Origin: an uncultured Oscillospiraceae bacterium
GTDB taxonomy: Bacteria > Bacillota > Clostridia > Oscillospirales > Oscillospiraceae
Length of the DNA: 47,577 nt
Assembly (NCBI GenBank): GCA_944383165.1
Contig: CALWON010000008.1
Coordinates: forward strand, 1 to 47,577
Direction: 5' to 3'
The translations under genes were made by a program, and so were the position numbers. Numbering within the stretch: the stretch's first letter is position 1; each line of letters begins with the position of its first letter. The notes under the pieces are model-generated. The model was given only the letters and a program-made list of their open reading frames with translations, made no database searches and was not told where the DNA came from. Shown here piece after piece: positions 1 to 7,722 of this stretch.

Positions 1-1284
1 AATATTCGCATGTTGTATGACGGTGCATTTTCTTCCAATGAAGTGGTATTGTGTTTCAGTGAAGTAGAGGAGGAAAAACAGCATCAGATGCGAGAACGAG
101 CTTTCATGCAGGAGGCATTGGAGCGGGCAAGGCGCAGTGAGAGTACAAAACAGGCATTTTTTAACCATATGTCCCATGATATGCGTACCCCATTAAACGC
201 CATTTTGGGGTTGTCTGACTTGGTGCAACAGCATAGACAGGAACCAGAACAGGTGTCAGATTATATACAGAAAATTCAGTATTCCAACCATCAACTGCTG
301 GATTTGGTGAATGATATTTTAGATATGTCCCGCATTGAACAGGGAAAAGTGATACTCAACCAGCAGACGTTTGATATCTGTCAATGTATTGAGGAATGTG
401 TAGCAACCTTCCGATTACAGGCAGAGATGGAGAAAAAAAGATTTCATGTGGAGTATGACATACAGAGTAGCTGTGTGCTAGGAGATTCGTTCCGTATCGC
501 ACAAATTCTCAATAACCTTCTATCCAATGCCTTTAAGTTTACAGAAGAAGGAGATGAGATTTATGTGGGAGTACGCCAGTTTGAGGAAAAGACCTGTTCT
601 CAGTTCCAATTCATTGTACGAGATACGGGAATTGGCATGTCAGAGGAATTTTTACCACAACTGTTTGAGCCATATGCCCGTGAGACACAATTTTCTTCCA
701 GACAAATTACTGGGACAGGTTTGGGGATGCCCATTGTAAAGAATCTGGTAACACAAATGAGTGGGCAGATTCATGTACAGAGCAAATTACAAGAGGGTAC
801 AACCTTTACCATCACAGTACCATTTACAGTGGTTGGGTCTCAAAACGAGGAGGAGAAAACCAAGCAAAAAGAAAACAAACACTTCTCTTTAAATGGATAC
901 CGTATTTTGTTGGCGGAAGATAACATGATTAACATGGAAATTGCCACAGAAATTCTGACGATGCACGGAATTCAGGTGATACAGGCATGGAATGGCAAAG
1001 AGGCGGTGGAACTGTTCCGACAGTCAAAACCATTTGAATTTGATGCAATTTTGCTGGATATGCTGATGCCTCAGATGGGTGGCTGTGAGGCTGCAAAATA
1101 TATTCGTGAAATGGACCGTCAAGATGCCAAACAGGTGCCGATGATTGCGGTCACTGCCAATGCCTTTTCTGAGGATATTGCAGCCACTACCGCAGCTGGC
1201 ATGGATGCCCATATCTCAAAGCCAATTGATTTTAATATTCTCTGTGCAACCATGCAGGATTTGCTCCAGCAAAGGGAGAAATAA
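1..1284 (+). CDS. Hybrid sensor histidine kinase/response regulator (5' truncated by window edge)
   Basis: The frame is open to base 1, so this is the C-terminal part of a larger protein; the first ATG is at 10. Counting from it, a short coiled linker leads into a HisKA domain with the phospho-acceptor His56 in SHDMRTP. A HATPase_c domain follows, with the N box around NNLLSNAFKF and glycine boxes DTGIGM and GTGLGMPIVKN. A C-terminal receiver domain (about residues 295-424) carries the acidic pair in LAEDN, the phospho-acceptor Asp350 in LLDMLMP and the Lys in HISKPID. Such kinases autophosphorylate and pass phosphate to their own receiver domain. No output domain or HPt is seen, so the downstream partner is elsewhere. 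The input domain lies outside the window and the signal is unknown. A strong terminator follows. Confidence 0.93.
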   Translation, partial: NIRMLYDGAFSSNEVVLCFSEVEEEKQHQMRERAFMQEALERARRSESTKQAFFNHMSHDMRTPLNAILGLSDLVQQHRQEPEQVSDYIQKIQYSNHQLLDLVNDILDMSRIEQGKVILNQQTFDICQCIEECVATFRLQAEMEKKRFHVEYDIQSSCVLGDSFRIAQILNNLLSNAFKFTEEGDEIYVGVRQFEEKTCSQFQFIVRDTGIGMSEEFLPQLFEPYARETQFSSRQITGTGLGMPIVKNLVTQMSGQIHVQSKLQEGTTFTITVPFTVVGSQNEEEKTKQKENKHFSLNGYRILLAEDNMINMEIATEILTMHGIQVIQAWNGKEAVELFRQSKPFEFDAILLDMLMPQMGGCEAAKYIREMDRQDAKQVPMIAVTANAFSEDIAATTAAGMDAHISKPIDFNILCATMQDLLQQREK

Positions 1285-1290
1285 AAGCAA

Positions 1291-1345
1291 TCCGGCAATG
1301 CAAGTGGGAAAAATTCCCTCTTGCATTGCCGGAGTTTTATTTTTT
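1291..1345. terminator. Bidirectional intrinsic terminator between convergent genes
   Basis: A 13-bp perfect stem pairs 1292-1304 with 1320-1332. On the plus strand it is followed by GTTTTATTTTTT. It lies between the kinase stop (1284) and the stop of the leftward DUF362 gene (1337). On the minus strand the trailing sequence is T-rich but interrupted. Confidence 0.85.
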
Positions 1346-2467
1346 AACACGTCGAATGTCTATGGCTTTTACGGGACACATCTCATGACAGCAAAAGCAA
1401 GAGATACAGGCAGAATAGTCAATCACCGCTTTCCCATCTTTGACCTGGATGGTACTAGGAGGGCAACTTTCGGCACATTTTCCGCATCCAATGCAGTCAT
1501 TGGTACGGATGACGGGGCGGTTCACCCAAAGCCCACGCAGGAACTTTGCCAATGGACGGAGGAAACAAGGGATATGGTCAGAAAAATCCAAGGATTTACT
1601 TTGGGGCATCTGAAAATCAGTGATTGGATTCCAGCCGTTGCCCAAATGGGTGAGCTGTTGGGGAGAGGCAGGGATCAGACCTGCCTCGATGCTGTAAGCC
1701 ACTGTTTCAACCTGTGTTGGCTCTAAGCCCATCAATTCACACAGGGCCAAGTCAGCAGCAAAGGGGGAGGCGGAGCCGATGAGCCAACCAGCCTTTCTTG
1801 GAGTTCCACCAGATGGTCCATCCCCCTCCATTGCCACTACACCATCTAAAATGGTCAGCTGTGGCTGTACTGTCTGGGCGAGCTCTACCAACATACGGCA
1901 GAAGGCACGGCTGTCTGGAAAGCGGTAGTGGAGCTGGGGTTTTTGTAAGCCTGGGATACAGCCAAACAGATTTTTTACCCCTCCGCTGAGGGTGGTCATG
2001 CTGTGTGTTTTCACCTTTCCAATGGAGATGACCACATCGGCATTTAAAATGGGGTTGATCAGGGCGTATTCCGAAAGGAGAGAACCAGAAGGGGCGGGGC
2101 GGTGCCCATAGCCAGTATCATAATTGAGAAGTTCTGTGCCCAGTGCTTCTAATCCACAGGTTTGATAGATGCCATGCAAGGCGGAAGCGGTATAGGGTCC
2201 CCCAGGGGAGTCAGCAATGGTAATCTGAGTGATGCCACGAGCACGCAGCGCATGGATGACCGCCTGTATGATGATGGGGTGGGTGGTGGTTGCCTGTTCT
2301 GGGGTGCGGCGCATCAGGAGATTTGGTTTGATGGTCACACGGGTATCTGGGTTCAAACAATCTCCAGACCAGTTGGAAAAAATGGTTTCCACCGCAGCAA
2401 TGGCAAAATCCAAATGGTAGTGTTCCAGATTCACCACAGTTACAGTTGAAGATTCAGATGGTGTCAT
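1337..2467 (-). CDS. DUF362 domain protein with C-terminal 2x[4Fe-4S] ferredoxin module
   Basis: 376 residues. The N-terminal 300 residues match the DUF362 family (IKPNLL near the start, DVVISIGKVKTHSMTTLSGGVKNLFG in the middle). The last 60 residues hold two ferredoxin motifs, CIGCGKCAESCP and CISCFCCHEMCP, the second with an extra Cys. Family members are presumed redox or electron-transfer proteins of unknown substrate in anaerobes. The start ATG overlaps the upstream lipoprotein gene by 4 bases (ATGA), so translation is probably coupled. Function beyond iron-sulfur binding is not known. Confidence 0.85.
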   Translation of the reverse strand: MTPSESSTVTVVNLEHYHLDFAIAAVETIFSNWSGDCLNPDTRVTIKPNLLMRRTPEQATTTHPIIIQAVIHALRARGITQITIADSPGGPYTASALHGIYQTCGLEALGTELLNYDTGYGHRPAPSGSLLSEYALINPILNADVVISIGKVKTHSMTTLSGGVKNLFGCIPGLQKPQLHYRFPDSRAFCRMLVELAQTVQPQLTILDGVVAMEGDGPSGGTPRKAGWLIGSASPFAADLALCELMGLEPTQVETVAYSIEAGLIPASPQQLTHLGNGWNPITDFQMPQSKSLDFSDHIPCFLRPLAKFLRGLWVNRPVIRTNDCIGCGKCAESCPPSTIQVKDGKAVIDYSACISCFCCHEMCPVKAIDIRRVKK

Positions 2468-2961
2468 AAGTTGGTTTCTTCCTCCAAAGTCAATAAAAGT
2501 CCGTTGGGTCCTACATCAATAGAGCCATCCTTGAGGGATATGAAGGGGGAGAAGGTAGAAGTGGTTCCCTCATAGTCCAATTGAATGGTGGCATCTGCAA
2601 AAATGTCACTGACATTGCATTGTACAATAAAGGGCTCACAATCTGCTTCCTGATAGATGAGGGTAGAATCGCCCGTTGTGATGTCGTTCTGATAGAGAAA
2701 CAGTTCCATATTCCCATAGCGTGGGATAATCAAATAGTAGTCACCAGGGGACAGATAGTGGATGGGCAGCTGGTCGCTGTCCAGATACTGTTCTGCATAA
2801 CCACTGAGGTTTTCAATTTTTTCATAACCCAAATGGGCAACTGCGTAGGTCTGATGGGAAAGATAGGGGATCTTTTCCTGTCTTGTTTGGTGTGTCTGGC
2901 ACCCAGAGAGACAGAGAGAGCAAAACAGGAGTGTAAAAATGGCTCTAATCTGTGCTTTCAT
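2464..2961 (-). CDS. Putative lipoprotein of unknown function
   Basis: About 165 residues. I start it at the ATG whose complement ends at 2961, because GAGGTG lies 7 bases upstream; a longer reading from 2985 has no such site. The N-terminus is a lipoprotein signal: MKAQIR, a hydrophobic run, then the lipobox LSGC. The rest looks like a secreted, beta-rich domain with no motif I recognise. It overlaps the DUF362 gene by 4 bases and an extended -10 promoter sits just upstream, so the two form an operon. Its job may be tied to the DUF362 protein, but that is inference from coupling only. Confidence 0.7.
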   Translation of the reverse strand: MKAQIRAIFTLLFCSLCLSGCQTHQTRQEKIPYLSHQTYAVAHLGYEKIENLSGYAEQYLDSDQLPIHYLSPGDYYLIIPRYGNMELFLYQNDITTGDSTLIYQEADCEPFIVQCNVSDIFADATIQLDYEGTTSTFSPFISLKDGSIDVGPNGLLLTLEEETNL

Positions 2962-2984
2962 TTCAATCACCTCAACATAGCCCA

Positions 2985-2993
2985 ATTATAGCA
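2985..2993 (-). promoter_or_regulatory. Extended -10 promoter for the lipoprotein-DUF362 operon
   Basis: Read on the minus strand this is TGCTATAAT, an extended -10 (TGn plus TATAAT) 24 bases upstream of the lipoprotein start. No good -35 is present at 17 bp, which fits an extended -10 promoter. Confidence 0.5.
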
Positions 2994-3033
2994 TACTTTA
3001 TTCTAGTTTCATACCCCAGCAGAGAAGAAACCG

Positions 3034-4548
3034 CTAGAGTACGCCCCATAAATCACGGAGATGAACCCCCTGTGCATGAAGTGTGACAAGATAGAGCACA
3101 ACCCCAAACAGGCTAGTCAAAATACCAGCGGAAAGGGAGTTGGTACCATAATCAATCAACCGATTCATCAAAAGATTGGAACATAGAGCCATCAAGAGAG
3201 CAGCCAGAGCAGGGGCAGTGAACCAGGAAAAAATGGACAGGTGCATTCCAGTGGCTCGTATCACAGACCAGATACAGAACAGGAAACCCAGCGCAGAGGA
3301 GACAACTGCACCAAGTGCAAAACCTGCCATACCAAATTGCGGTAATTTGACCAGAGAGGCAGTGAAAAAGAGCTGCACCACATCACAGAGAATGGAGATG
3401 AATGCAACCGTTCCCTGATGCCCAATCCCGTTGAGTGCAGAAGCTAAGGTTGCCTGATAACAGGAGAGAATCATGGCAACAGCCAACATGGGAAGATGTC
3501 TGCCGACTTGGTCATTGTGAAACAACAGACAGCCTAAATCTTCTCCCACAACAACCATAAGCCCCATAGCAGGTAATGTCAAGATGGATACCACAGACAG
3601 GGCTTTGGATACAATGTGAGCAATATGCCCAGTGTGTCCCAGTGCTTTGGCACGGGAGAGGCGTGGAATCATTACAAGGCTCATGGCGCCCAAAAATACG
3701 GTGGGGAGGGCAAGCATGGGCATGGTCATGCCACAGACTACACCGAATTCAGAGACTGCCTCCTGTTGGGATAACCCACTTTCCACCAGTTTTTTGGGAA
3801 CCATGGCGGCATTGACTGCATGCATCAGATTACCAGCCAGAGATGTGAGTGCCACAGGCAGTGCGATGGTGAACAGTTGCATTGTAAGCCCACGTTCTGG
3901 GGTGCGAACAGGTCGCCATAGATGGAGACGAAATAAAAGGGTGAGGGTCAGGGCAGAGGAGACTTCGCACAAAATCATCCCCAGCACTACAAGCCCAAGA
4001 GCCCGTTCTGGGTATTGAGGCAGAAATAGAACCAGCAAACCCAACACAGCCACAGCCCGTATGATTTGCTCTAATAATTCGGTGGTAGCAGGGATTTTCA
4101 CAGAGTCTGCACCATAAAAGACATGTTTTTGAATGTTTTCTATCCCAGTCAGGGCAACACAGGGCAACAGTAACAAAATACCAAGCTGTGTTCTGGCATC
4201 TCCCAGTAGATACACAGAAATGGGATCACTCCATAGAATGATTACACCACTGACTGGAATCATCAATAGAATCAGCCAGAAAAGGGCTGTTTTTCGCAGC
4301 TGTGATACCGTTTCCGGTTTTCCCAAAGCCAGAAATTTGGGGGTTAAGTTGGACATGGCAGCAGTCAATCCAACCGCAGTCAGAGAGAGCAGCACAGAGT
4401 AAACTGGCATAATCAGCTGATAAAGCCCCATAACCTGTGCCCCTACCATTCTGGATAGAAGCACGCGATAGCCAAATCCCAGCAGTTGTGTCAAGGTTCC
4501 CATCAGGGTGAGAAACAAAACCCGTTTTCCTGTTGTCAGTTCTTTCAT
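3034..4548 (-). CDS. SpoVB/MurJ-like polysaccharide (lipid II-type) flippase
   Basis: 504 residues, nearly all membrane-spanning, with the length and about 14 hydrophobic segments of the MATE/MOP polysaccharide-exporter superfamily. The N-terminus (GKRVLFLTLMGTLTQLLGFGYRVLLSRMVG then LMPVYSVLLSLTAVGLTAAMS) matches the stage V sporulation protein B / oligosaccharide flippase branch. These proteins move undecaprenyl-linked envelope precursors across the membrane. GAGGGGG precedes the ATG by 7 bases. It lies 72 bases upstream of the lipoprotein gene in the same direction, but that gene has its own promoter. Whether it acts in sporulation cannot be told from the sequence. Confidence 0.85.
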   Translation of the reverse strand: MKELTTGKRVLFLTLMGTLTQLLGFGYRVLLSRMVGAQVMGLYQLIMPVYSVLLSLTAVGLTAAMSNLTPKFLALGKPETVSQLRKTALFWLILLMIPVSGVIILWSDPISVYLLGDARTQLGILLLLPCVALTGIENIQKHVFYGADSVKIPATTELLEQIIRAVAVLGLLVLFLPQYPERALGLVVLGMILCEVSSALTLTLLFRLHLWRPVRTPERGLTMQLFTIALPVALTSLAGNLMHAVNAAMVPKKLVESGLSQQEAVSEFGVVCGMTMPMLALPTVFLGAMSLVMIPRLSRAKALGHTGHIAHIVSKALSVVSILTLPAMGLMVVVGEDLGCLLFHNDQVGRHLPMLAVAMILSCYQATLASALNGIGHQGTVAFISILCDVVQLFFTASLVKLPQFGMAGFALGAVVSSALGFLFCIWSVIRATGMHLSIFSWFTAPALAALLMALCSNLLMNRLIDYGTNSLSAGILTSLFGVVLYLVTLHAQGVHLRDLWGVL

Positions 4549-4618
4549 AGCTCAGCCCCCTCTTGTCTCTAAGCTATGAGAGTTGAGGCTTGCCTATGAC
4601 GAAAAAAATGTTTTATAC

Positions 4619-4647
4619 TTGCTCCTGTCCCCGTTCTATTGTATAAT
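4619..4647 (+). promoter_or_regulatory. SigA-type promoter for crotonase gene
   Basis: TTGCTC at 4619-4624, a 17-base spacer, then a perfect TATAAT at 4642-4647. The ATG is at 4701 with AAAGGGAGG 8 bases upstream of it, so the leader is about 47 nt. Confidence 0.75.
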
Positions 4648-4700
4648 GGGGAACAGCAACAAACCCTGATTCCATTTACATAGAAAGGGAGGACGTTTTT

Positions 4701-5477
4701 ATGTCTTTTGTAGAGCTTGAACAGAAAGGTCATGTTGGTATTTTGACCATGAATCGACCAGAGGCCCTGAACGCACTCAATGAGCAGGTTTTGAAGGATT
4801 TGGATGCTGCACTGGATGCTGTGGAGAGCAATGAGGAGATTTGGGTCGTGATTCTCACAGGTGCAGGACGCTCCTTTGTAGCAGGTGCAGATATTGGTCA
4901 GATGAAAGATTTTAGTGCGATTCAGGCCAAGAAGTTTGGTGCCTATGGAAATCAGGTATTTTTGAAGCTGGAACATCTGTCTAAGCCAGTGATTGCAGCA
5001 GTGAATGGATTTGCTTTGGGTGGTGGCTGTGAGCTGTGTATGTCTTGTGACATCCGCCTTGCCAGCGAGAAAGCAAAGTTTGGTCAGCCAGAAGTTGGTC
5101 TGGGCATTACTCCTGGATTTGGCGGCACCCAACGGCTTGCCCGTATTGTTGGCACATCCAACGCTATGGAACTGATTCTCACCGCTAAGGTGATTTCTGC
5201 CGCTCAGGCAAAGGAACTGGGGCTGGTGAGCCATGTGTATCCCCCAGAGGAGCTGATGGAGCAGGCAATCCAGTTGGCAGAATCCATTGCAGCCAATGCA
5301 CAGATTGCAGTCCGTCAGTCAAAGGCAGCCATCCGCAGAGGATTACAGACAGATATGTACACAGGAACAGCTTATGAGACAGAGGCATTCGGTCTGTGCT
5401 TTGCCACAGAGGACCAGAAAGATGCTATGACCGCCTTTGTAAACAAGGAGAAGTTGGAAGGGTTTAAAAACCGCTAA
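4701..5477 (+). CDS. crt: Enoyl-CoA hydratase / 3-hydroxybutyryl-CoA dehydratase (crotonase)
   Basis: 258 residues, the usual crotonase length. The oxyanion-hole segments are visible (AGADIGQM and GFALGGGCEL). The two catalytic glutamates are in place: Glu111 in GGCELCM and Glu131 in GQPEVGLG, 20 residues apart as in the family. It would hydrate or dehydrate short-chain acyl-CoAs, typically crotonyl-CoA in clostridial butyrate formation. The usual bcd-etfBA-hbd-thl neighbours are absent: the gene stands alone with its own promoter and a following hairpin. The exact acyl substrate is therefore inferred. Confidence 0.9.
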   Translation: MSFVELEQKGHVGILTMNRPEALNALNEQVLKDLDAALDAVESNEEIWVVILTGAGRSFVAGADIGQMKDFSAIQAKKFGAYGNQVFLKLEHLSKPVIAAVNGFALGGGCELCMSCDIRLASEKAKFGQPEVGLGITPGFGGTQRLARIVGTSNAMELILTAKVISAAQAKELGLVSHVYPPEELMEQAIQLAESIAANAQIAVRQSKAAIRRGLQTDMYTGTAYETEAFGLCFATEDQKDAMTAFVNKEKLEGFKNR

Positions 5478-5490
5478 TCAATCAGGGAAA

Positions 5491-5520
5491 CAAACAGACC
5501 GCAATTTTGCGGTCTGTTTG
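5491..5520 (+). terminator. Strong hairpin after crotonase gene (terminator-like, weak U tract)
   Basis: A 14-bp perfect stem pairs 5491-5504 with 5507-5520, starting 13 bases after the stop codon. The trailing sequence ACTGTCTATT is a poor U tract, so readthrough into the AEC transporter gene is possible. Confidence 0.55.
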
Positions 5521-5553
5521 ACTGTCTATTATAAGATAGAGAGAGGTGAAAGG

Positions 5554-6492
5554 ATGTTAGACATTGGAGAGGTATTTTCTGCATTATTGGGGCTGTTCCT
5601 CCTGATCGGGGTTGGCTTTGCAGGTGCAAAAGTGGGTGTGTTATCCACAGAGCATACCCCACAGCTCAGTCGGCTTTTGATGAATATCACCATGCCGGCA
5701 ACCCTGTTTTCTGCTCTGGTACAGCCATTTGATGCTGCTTTTATGAGAGAAGGGGTGCTCATTGTCCTGTTAGGAAGTGCATTTATTTTACTGGGTGGGG
5801 CAATTAGCTGGGGCTGTTCCTATCCATGTCAGGTTAAAAGCAGCCGCAGGGGCTGCTGGGTTTTTTCCTGTATGTTCAACAACAATGGATTCATGGGATT
5901 TCCCATTGCATTGGCACTGTTTGGGCAGGAGGGACTGGCGTTGGCAGCTTTTTTGAGCATCCCATTCAGTATACTCGCCTTTACGTTGGGTGCAAAACTC
6001 ATGGTATTGGATGGGCAGAGGACAGAACAAACAGAAACCATTTCATGGAAATCTATTTTGCTTACACCAGTCAATGGGGCAATGGTGTTGGGATTGTTCT
6101 TTTATATTCTTCAAATTCCATTGCCATCAGCGTTAAGCACACCCATTACCCATCTGTCCAACGTGACAACCCCACTTTCTATGTTGATTACTGGGATTAC
6201 TCTGTCTGGAGGGGAGGTAAAGCAGATTTTCTGCAATCGGGATGCAATCACAGCAAGCCTGATGCGGCTTTTGATTTTGCCGCTCCTGACCGTTGCAGGG
6301 TTGAGGCTGGTTCCGATTGACAACCCAGTTTTTGTAGGTGTCATGGTTGTGATTATGTCTATGCCTGCGGCAGCAGTGGGAACCATTTTGGCAGATACGT
6401 ATGGGGCAGATACTGAATTTGCCGCTGAGACGGTCTTTTTGTCCAGTATCTTATGCCTGGTCACCATCCCATTGATGACACTTTTGCTATAA
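5554..6492 (+). CDS. AEC (auxin efflux carrier) family transporter
   Basis: 312 residues from the ATG at 5554, chosen because GAGAGGTG lies 5 bases upstream; the frame opens at 5518 without such a site. The protein has about ten hydrophobic segments in two repeats. Typical AEC features are LLMNITMPATLFSALVQPFD early, NNNGFMGFPIALALFG in the middle and PAAAVGTILADTYG near the end. Bacterial members export or exchange organic acids such as malate; the substrate here is not deducible. Its stop codon overlaps the A-tract of the terminator of a minus-strand non-coding transcript. Confidence 0.87.
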   Translation: MLDIGEVFSALLGLFLLIGVGFAGAKVGVLSTEHTPQLSRLLMNITMPATLFSALVQPFDAAFMREGVLIVLLGSAFILLGGAISWGCSYPCQVKSSRRGCWVFSCMFNNNGFMGFPIALALFGQEGLALAAFLSIPFSILAFTLGAKLMVLDGQRTEQTETISWKSILLTPVNGAMVLGLFFYILQIPLPSALSTPITHLSNVTTPLSMLITGITLSGGEVKQIFCNRDAITASLMRLLILPLLTVAGLRLVPIDNPVFVGVMVVIMSMPAAAVGTILADTYGADTEFAAETVFLSSILCLVTIPLMTLLL

Positions 6493-6904
6493 AAAAGAAG
6501 TAACCCTTGACCTGACGACCTACCGACCGCACCAGTCAAGGGTTACTTCTGTTGCTCCTTGTTATCTAACATCAATTGTTTACCTCACTTTCTACAGATT
6601 CACATCCACCACCGCGCCGAATTACAGGTACCAACTGCCCCACGCAACCTTCTCAAACGCCGCTACTTTCTGGCTTCTCCCTCATCTATGAGGTGCTACT
6701 CTGTTGTCAGGCGAGTCCGAATCCCGCATCCTTCTGTGATGTCTGTGTGGATTAGATACCGTGTCCTGTTGAGCAGCGAGTATGACAAACTACCTTTCTT
6801 CTCCACCTTGGCTGAACCATCAGCAGGGACATCTATGTAAATTTGCCACCCAACTGGGTATCTATTGGGGGAAAGTTCCTTACCACATTGGTATCACCCT
6901 TTCT
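6491..6904 (-). ncRNA. Candidate structured non-coding RNA, about 410 nt, family unknown
   Basis: This 540-base gap between protein genes holds a complete minus-strand transcription unit without a credible reading frame. A TTGACT-17-TATATT promoter (6911-6939) would start it near 6904, and a 16-bp terminator hairpin with six U residues ends it near 6491. In between are many short self-complementary elements, most palindromic on both strands: 6881-6893 (UACC/GGUA), 6848-6859 (ACCC/GGGU), 6829-6838 (ACAU/AUGU), 6811-6824 (GCUGA/UCAGC), 6711-6727 (GCGGG/CUCGC) and 6680-6693 (CCUCA/UGAGG). I looked for signatures of RNase P, tmRNA, SRP RNA and 6S RNA and saw none. It could be a stand-alone structured RNA or an unusual regulatory RNA. 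Confidence 0.6.
6496..6550 (-). terminator. Intrinsic terminator of the 410-nt RNA
   Basis: Arms 6496-6511 and 6535-6550 are perfectly complementary over 16 bp. On the minus strand the hairpin is followed directly by UUUUUU (complement of 6491-6496). It may also stop transcription of the convergent AEC transporter gene, although the plus-strand U tract is weak. Confidence 0.85.
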
Positions 6905-6910
6905 GGCTAT

Positions 6911-6939
6911 AATATACCATAAGACAACAGGAAAGTCAA
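6911..6939 (-). promoter_or_regulatory. Strong SigA-type promoter driving the 410-nt RNA
   Basis: Read on the minus strand: TTGACT (6934-6939), a 17-base spacer, TATATT (6911-6916). This is one of the best consensus matches in the window and points into sequence with no protein gene. Confidence 0.75.
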
Positions 6940-7001
6940 CGATAATTTATTGAAAATTTACAATCATTTTCAAAATAAATGAAAATAAATTCCAAATATA
7001 G

Positions 7002-7030
7002 TAAGGGCTGCCCATATTGGGCAGCCCTTA
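7002..7030. terminator. Terminator hairpin after DUF2461 gene
   Basis: A 13-bp perfect stem pairs 7002-7014 with 7018-7030. It lies 7 bases beyond the stop of the leftward gene. The minus-strand trailing sequence is only moderately U-rich. Confidence 0.65.
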
Positions 7031-7036
7031 GTGGTT

Positions 7037-7705
7037 TTATAGAAGAAGTTCATCAGCAGAGACAGAGTGCAAATAGAGATAATAGGGGATGAGGAATTCA
7101 AAACCCTCTATGACCTTTTGAGACAACTCTGGCTGAAAGAGCAGTCCTTCACAATTTTCGTCATGAATGAGGGCGATGCGTTTTCGGTTGTACCAGTCTT
7201 TCAGGATACCATCCACCGCTTTTTTGGGGCGTTTATAGCAGTCACCATCTAGCTGAAATTCTGAGTGAGATAAATGATGAGCTAGCTTTTCCAAAGGTTT
7301 GGGGTTTTGGTCAATCCGTCTGCGGAATGCCTCCATAAAAGCAGGTGTGGCATCGTAGCACCCCATCCCATAACTATAATATTCAGGGGCAATCTCAAAG
7401 TAAAAAACTGGTTGTGTCCGTATGCTGTCCTTTGGCTTCCGTAAGGTGAACCAGATGTGGTCTTTGTAGGGACCCCTGCCATGAAGGCGTCTTGCGTCCC
7501 GGTAAATGCGGCTCACATGCAGGGTAAGCCCCAGCTCGGGATGGGTTGCCTGAATGTTCTGGTGTACCTGTTCACCCAATGCCTGCATGGGTTGGATGAT
7601 TTGAGAGAGGTAAGTTTCTTTATGTGCCTCAAACCAGCTTTTTTCATTGTGAAAACGAATGCCCCACAGAAAATCAACAGCATCTTGTGAGAATCCAGTA
7701 AACAT
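7037..7705 (-). CDS. DUF2461 family protein (TIGR02453-like)
   Basis: 222 residues, a full-length member of the DUF2461 family. Family features include FLWGIRFHNEKSWFEAHK at the start, the conserved arginines of VSRIYRDARRL, and GRGPYKDHIWFTLR. The biochemical function of this widespread cytoplasmic family is unknown. AAAGGA precedes the ATG. It lies 18 bases downstream of the VanW-family gene on the same strand and is probably cotranscribed with it, but that link says nothing firm about function. Confidence 0.85.
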   Translation of the reverse strand: MFTGFSQDAVDFLWGIRFHNEKSWFEAHKETYLSQIIQPMQALGEQVHQNIQATHPELGLTLHVSRIYRDARRLHGRGPYKDHIWFTLRKPKDSIRTQPVFYFEIAPEYYSYGMGCYDATPAFMEAFRRRIDQNPKPLEKLAHHLSHSEFQLDGDCYKRPKKAVDGILKDWYNRKRIALIHDENCEGLLFQPELSQKVIEGFEFLIPYYLYLHSVSADELLL

Positions 7706-7722
7706 AGGGTGTCCTTTCTGCG

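Noticed and set aside
6559..6840. 93-codon plus-strand frame in the 6.5-6.9 kb gap
   Set aside because: No ribosome binding site, odd composition and antisense to a well-delimited minus-strand transcript.
6491..6904. RNase P RNA, tmRNA, SRP RNA or 6S RNA at this locus
   Set aside because: The conserved cores I know (RNase P GAAAGTCC region, tmRNA tag and tRNA-like ends, SRP GNAR-loop region, long 6S duplex) are not seen on the transcribed strand.
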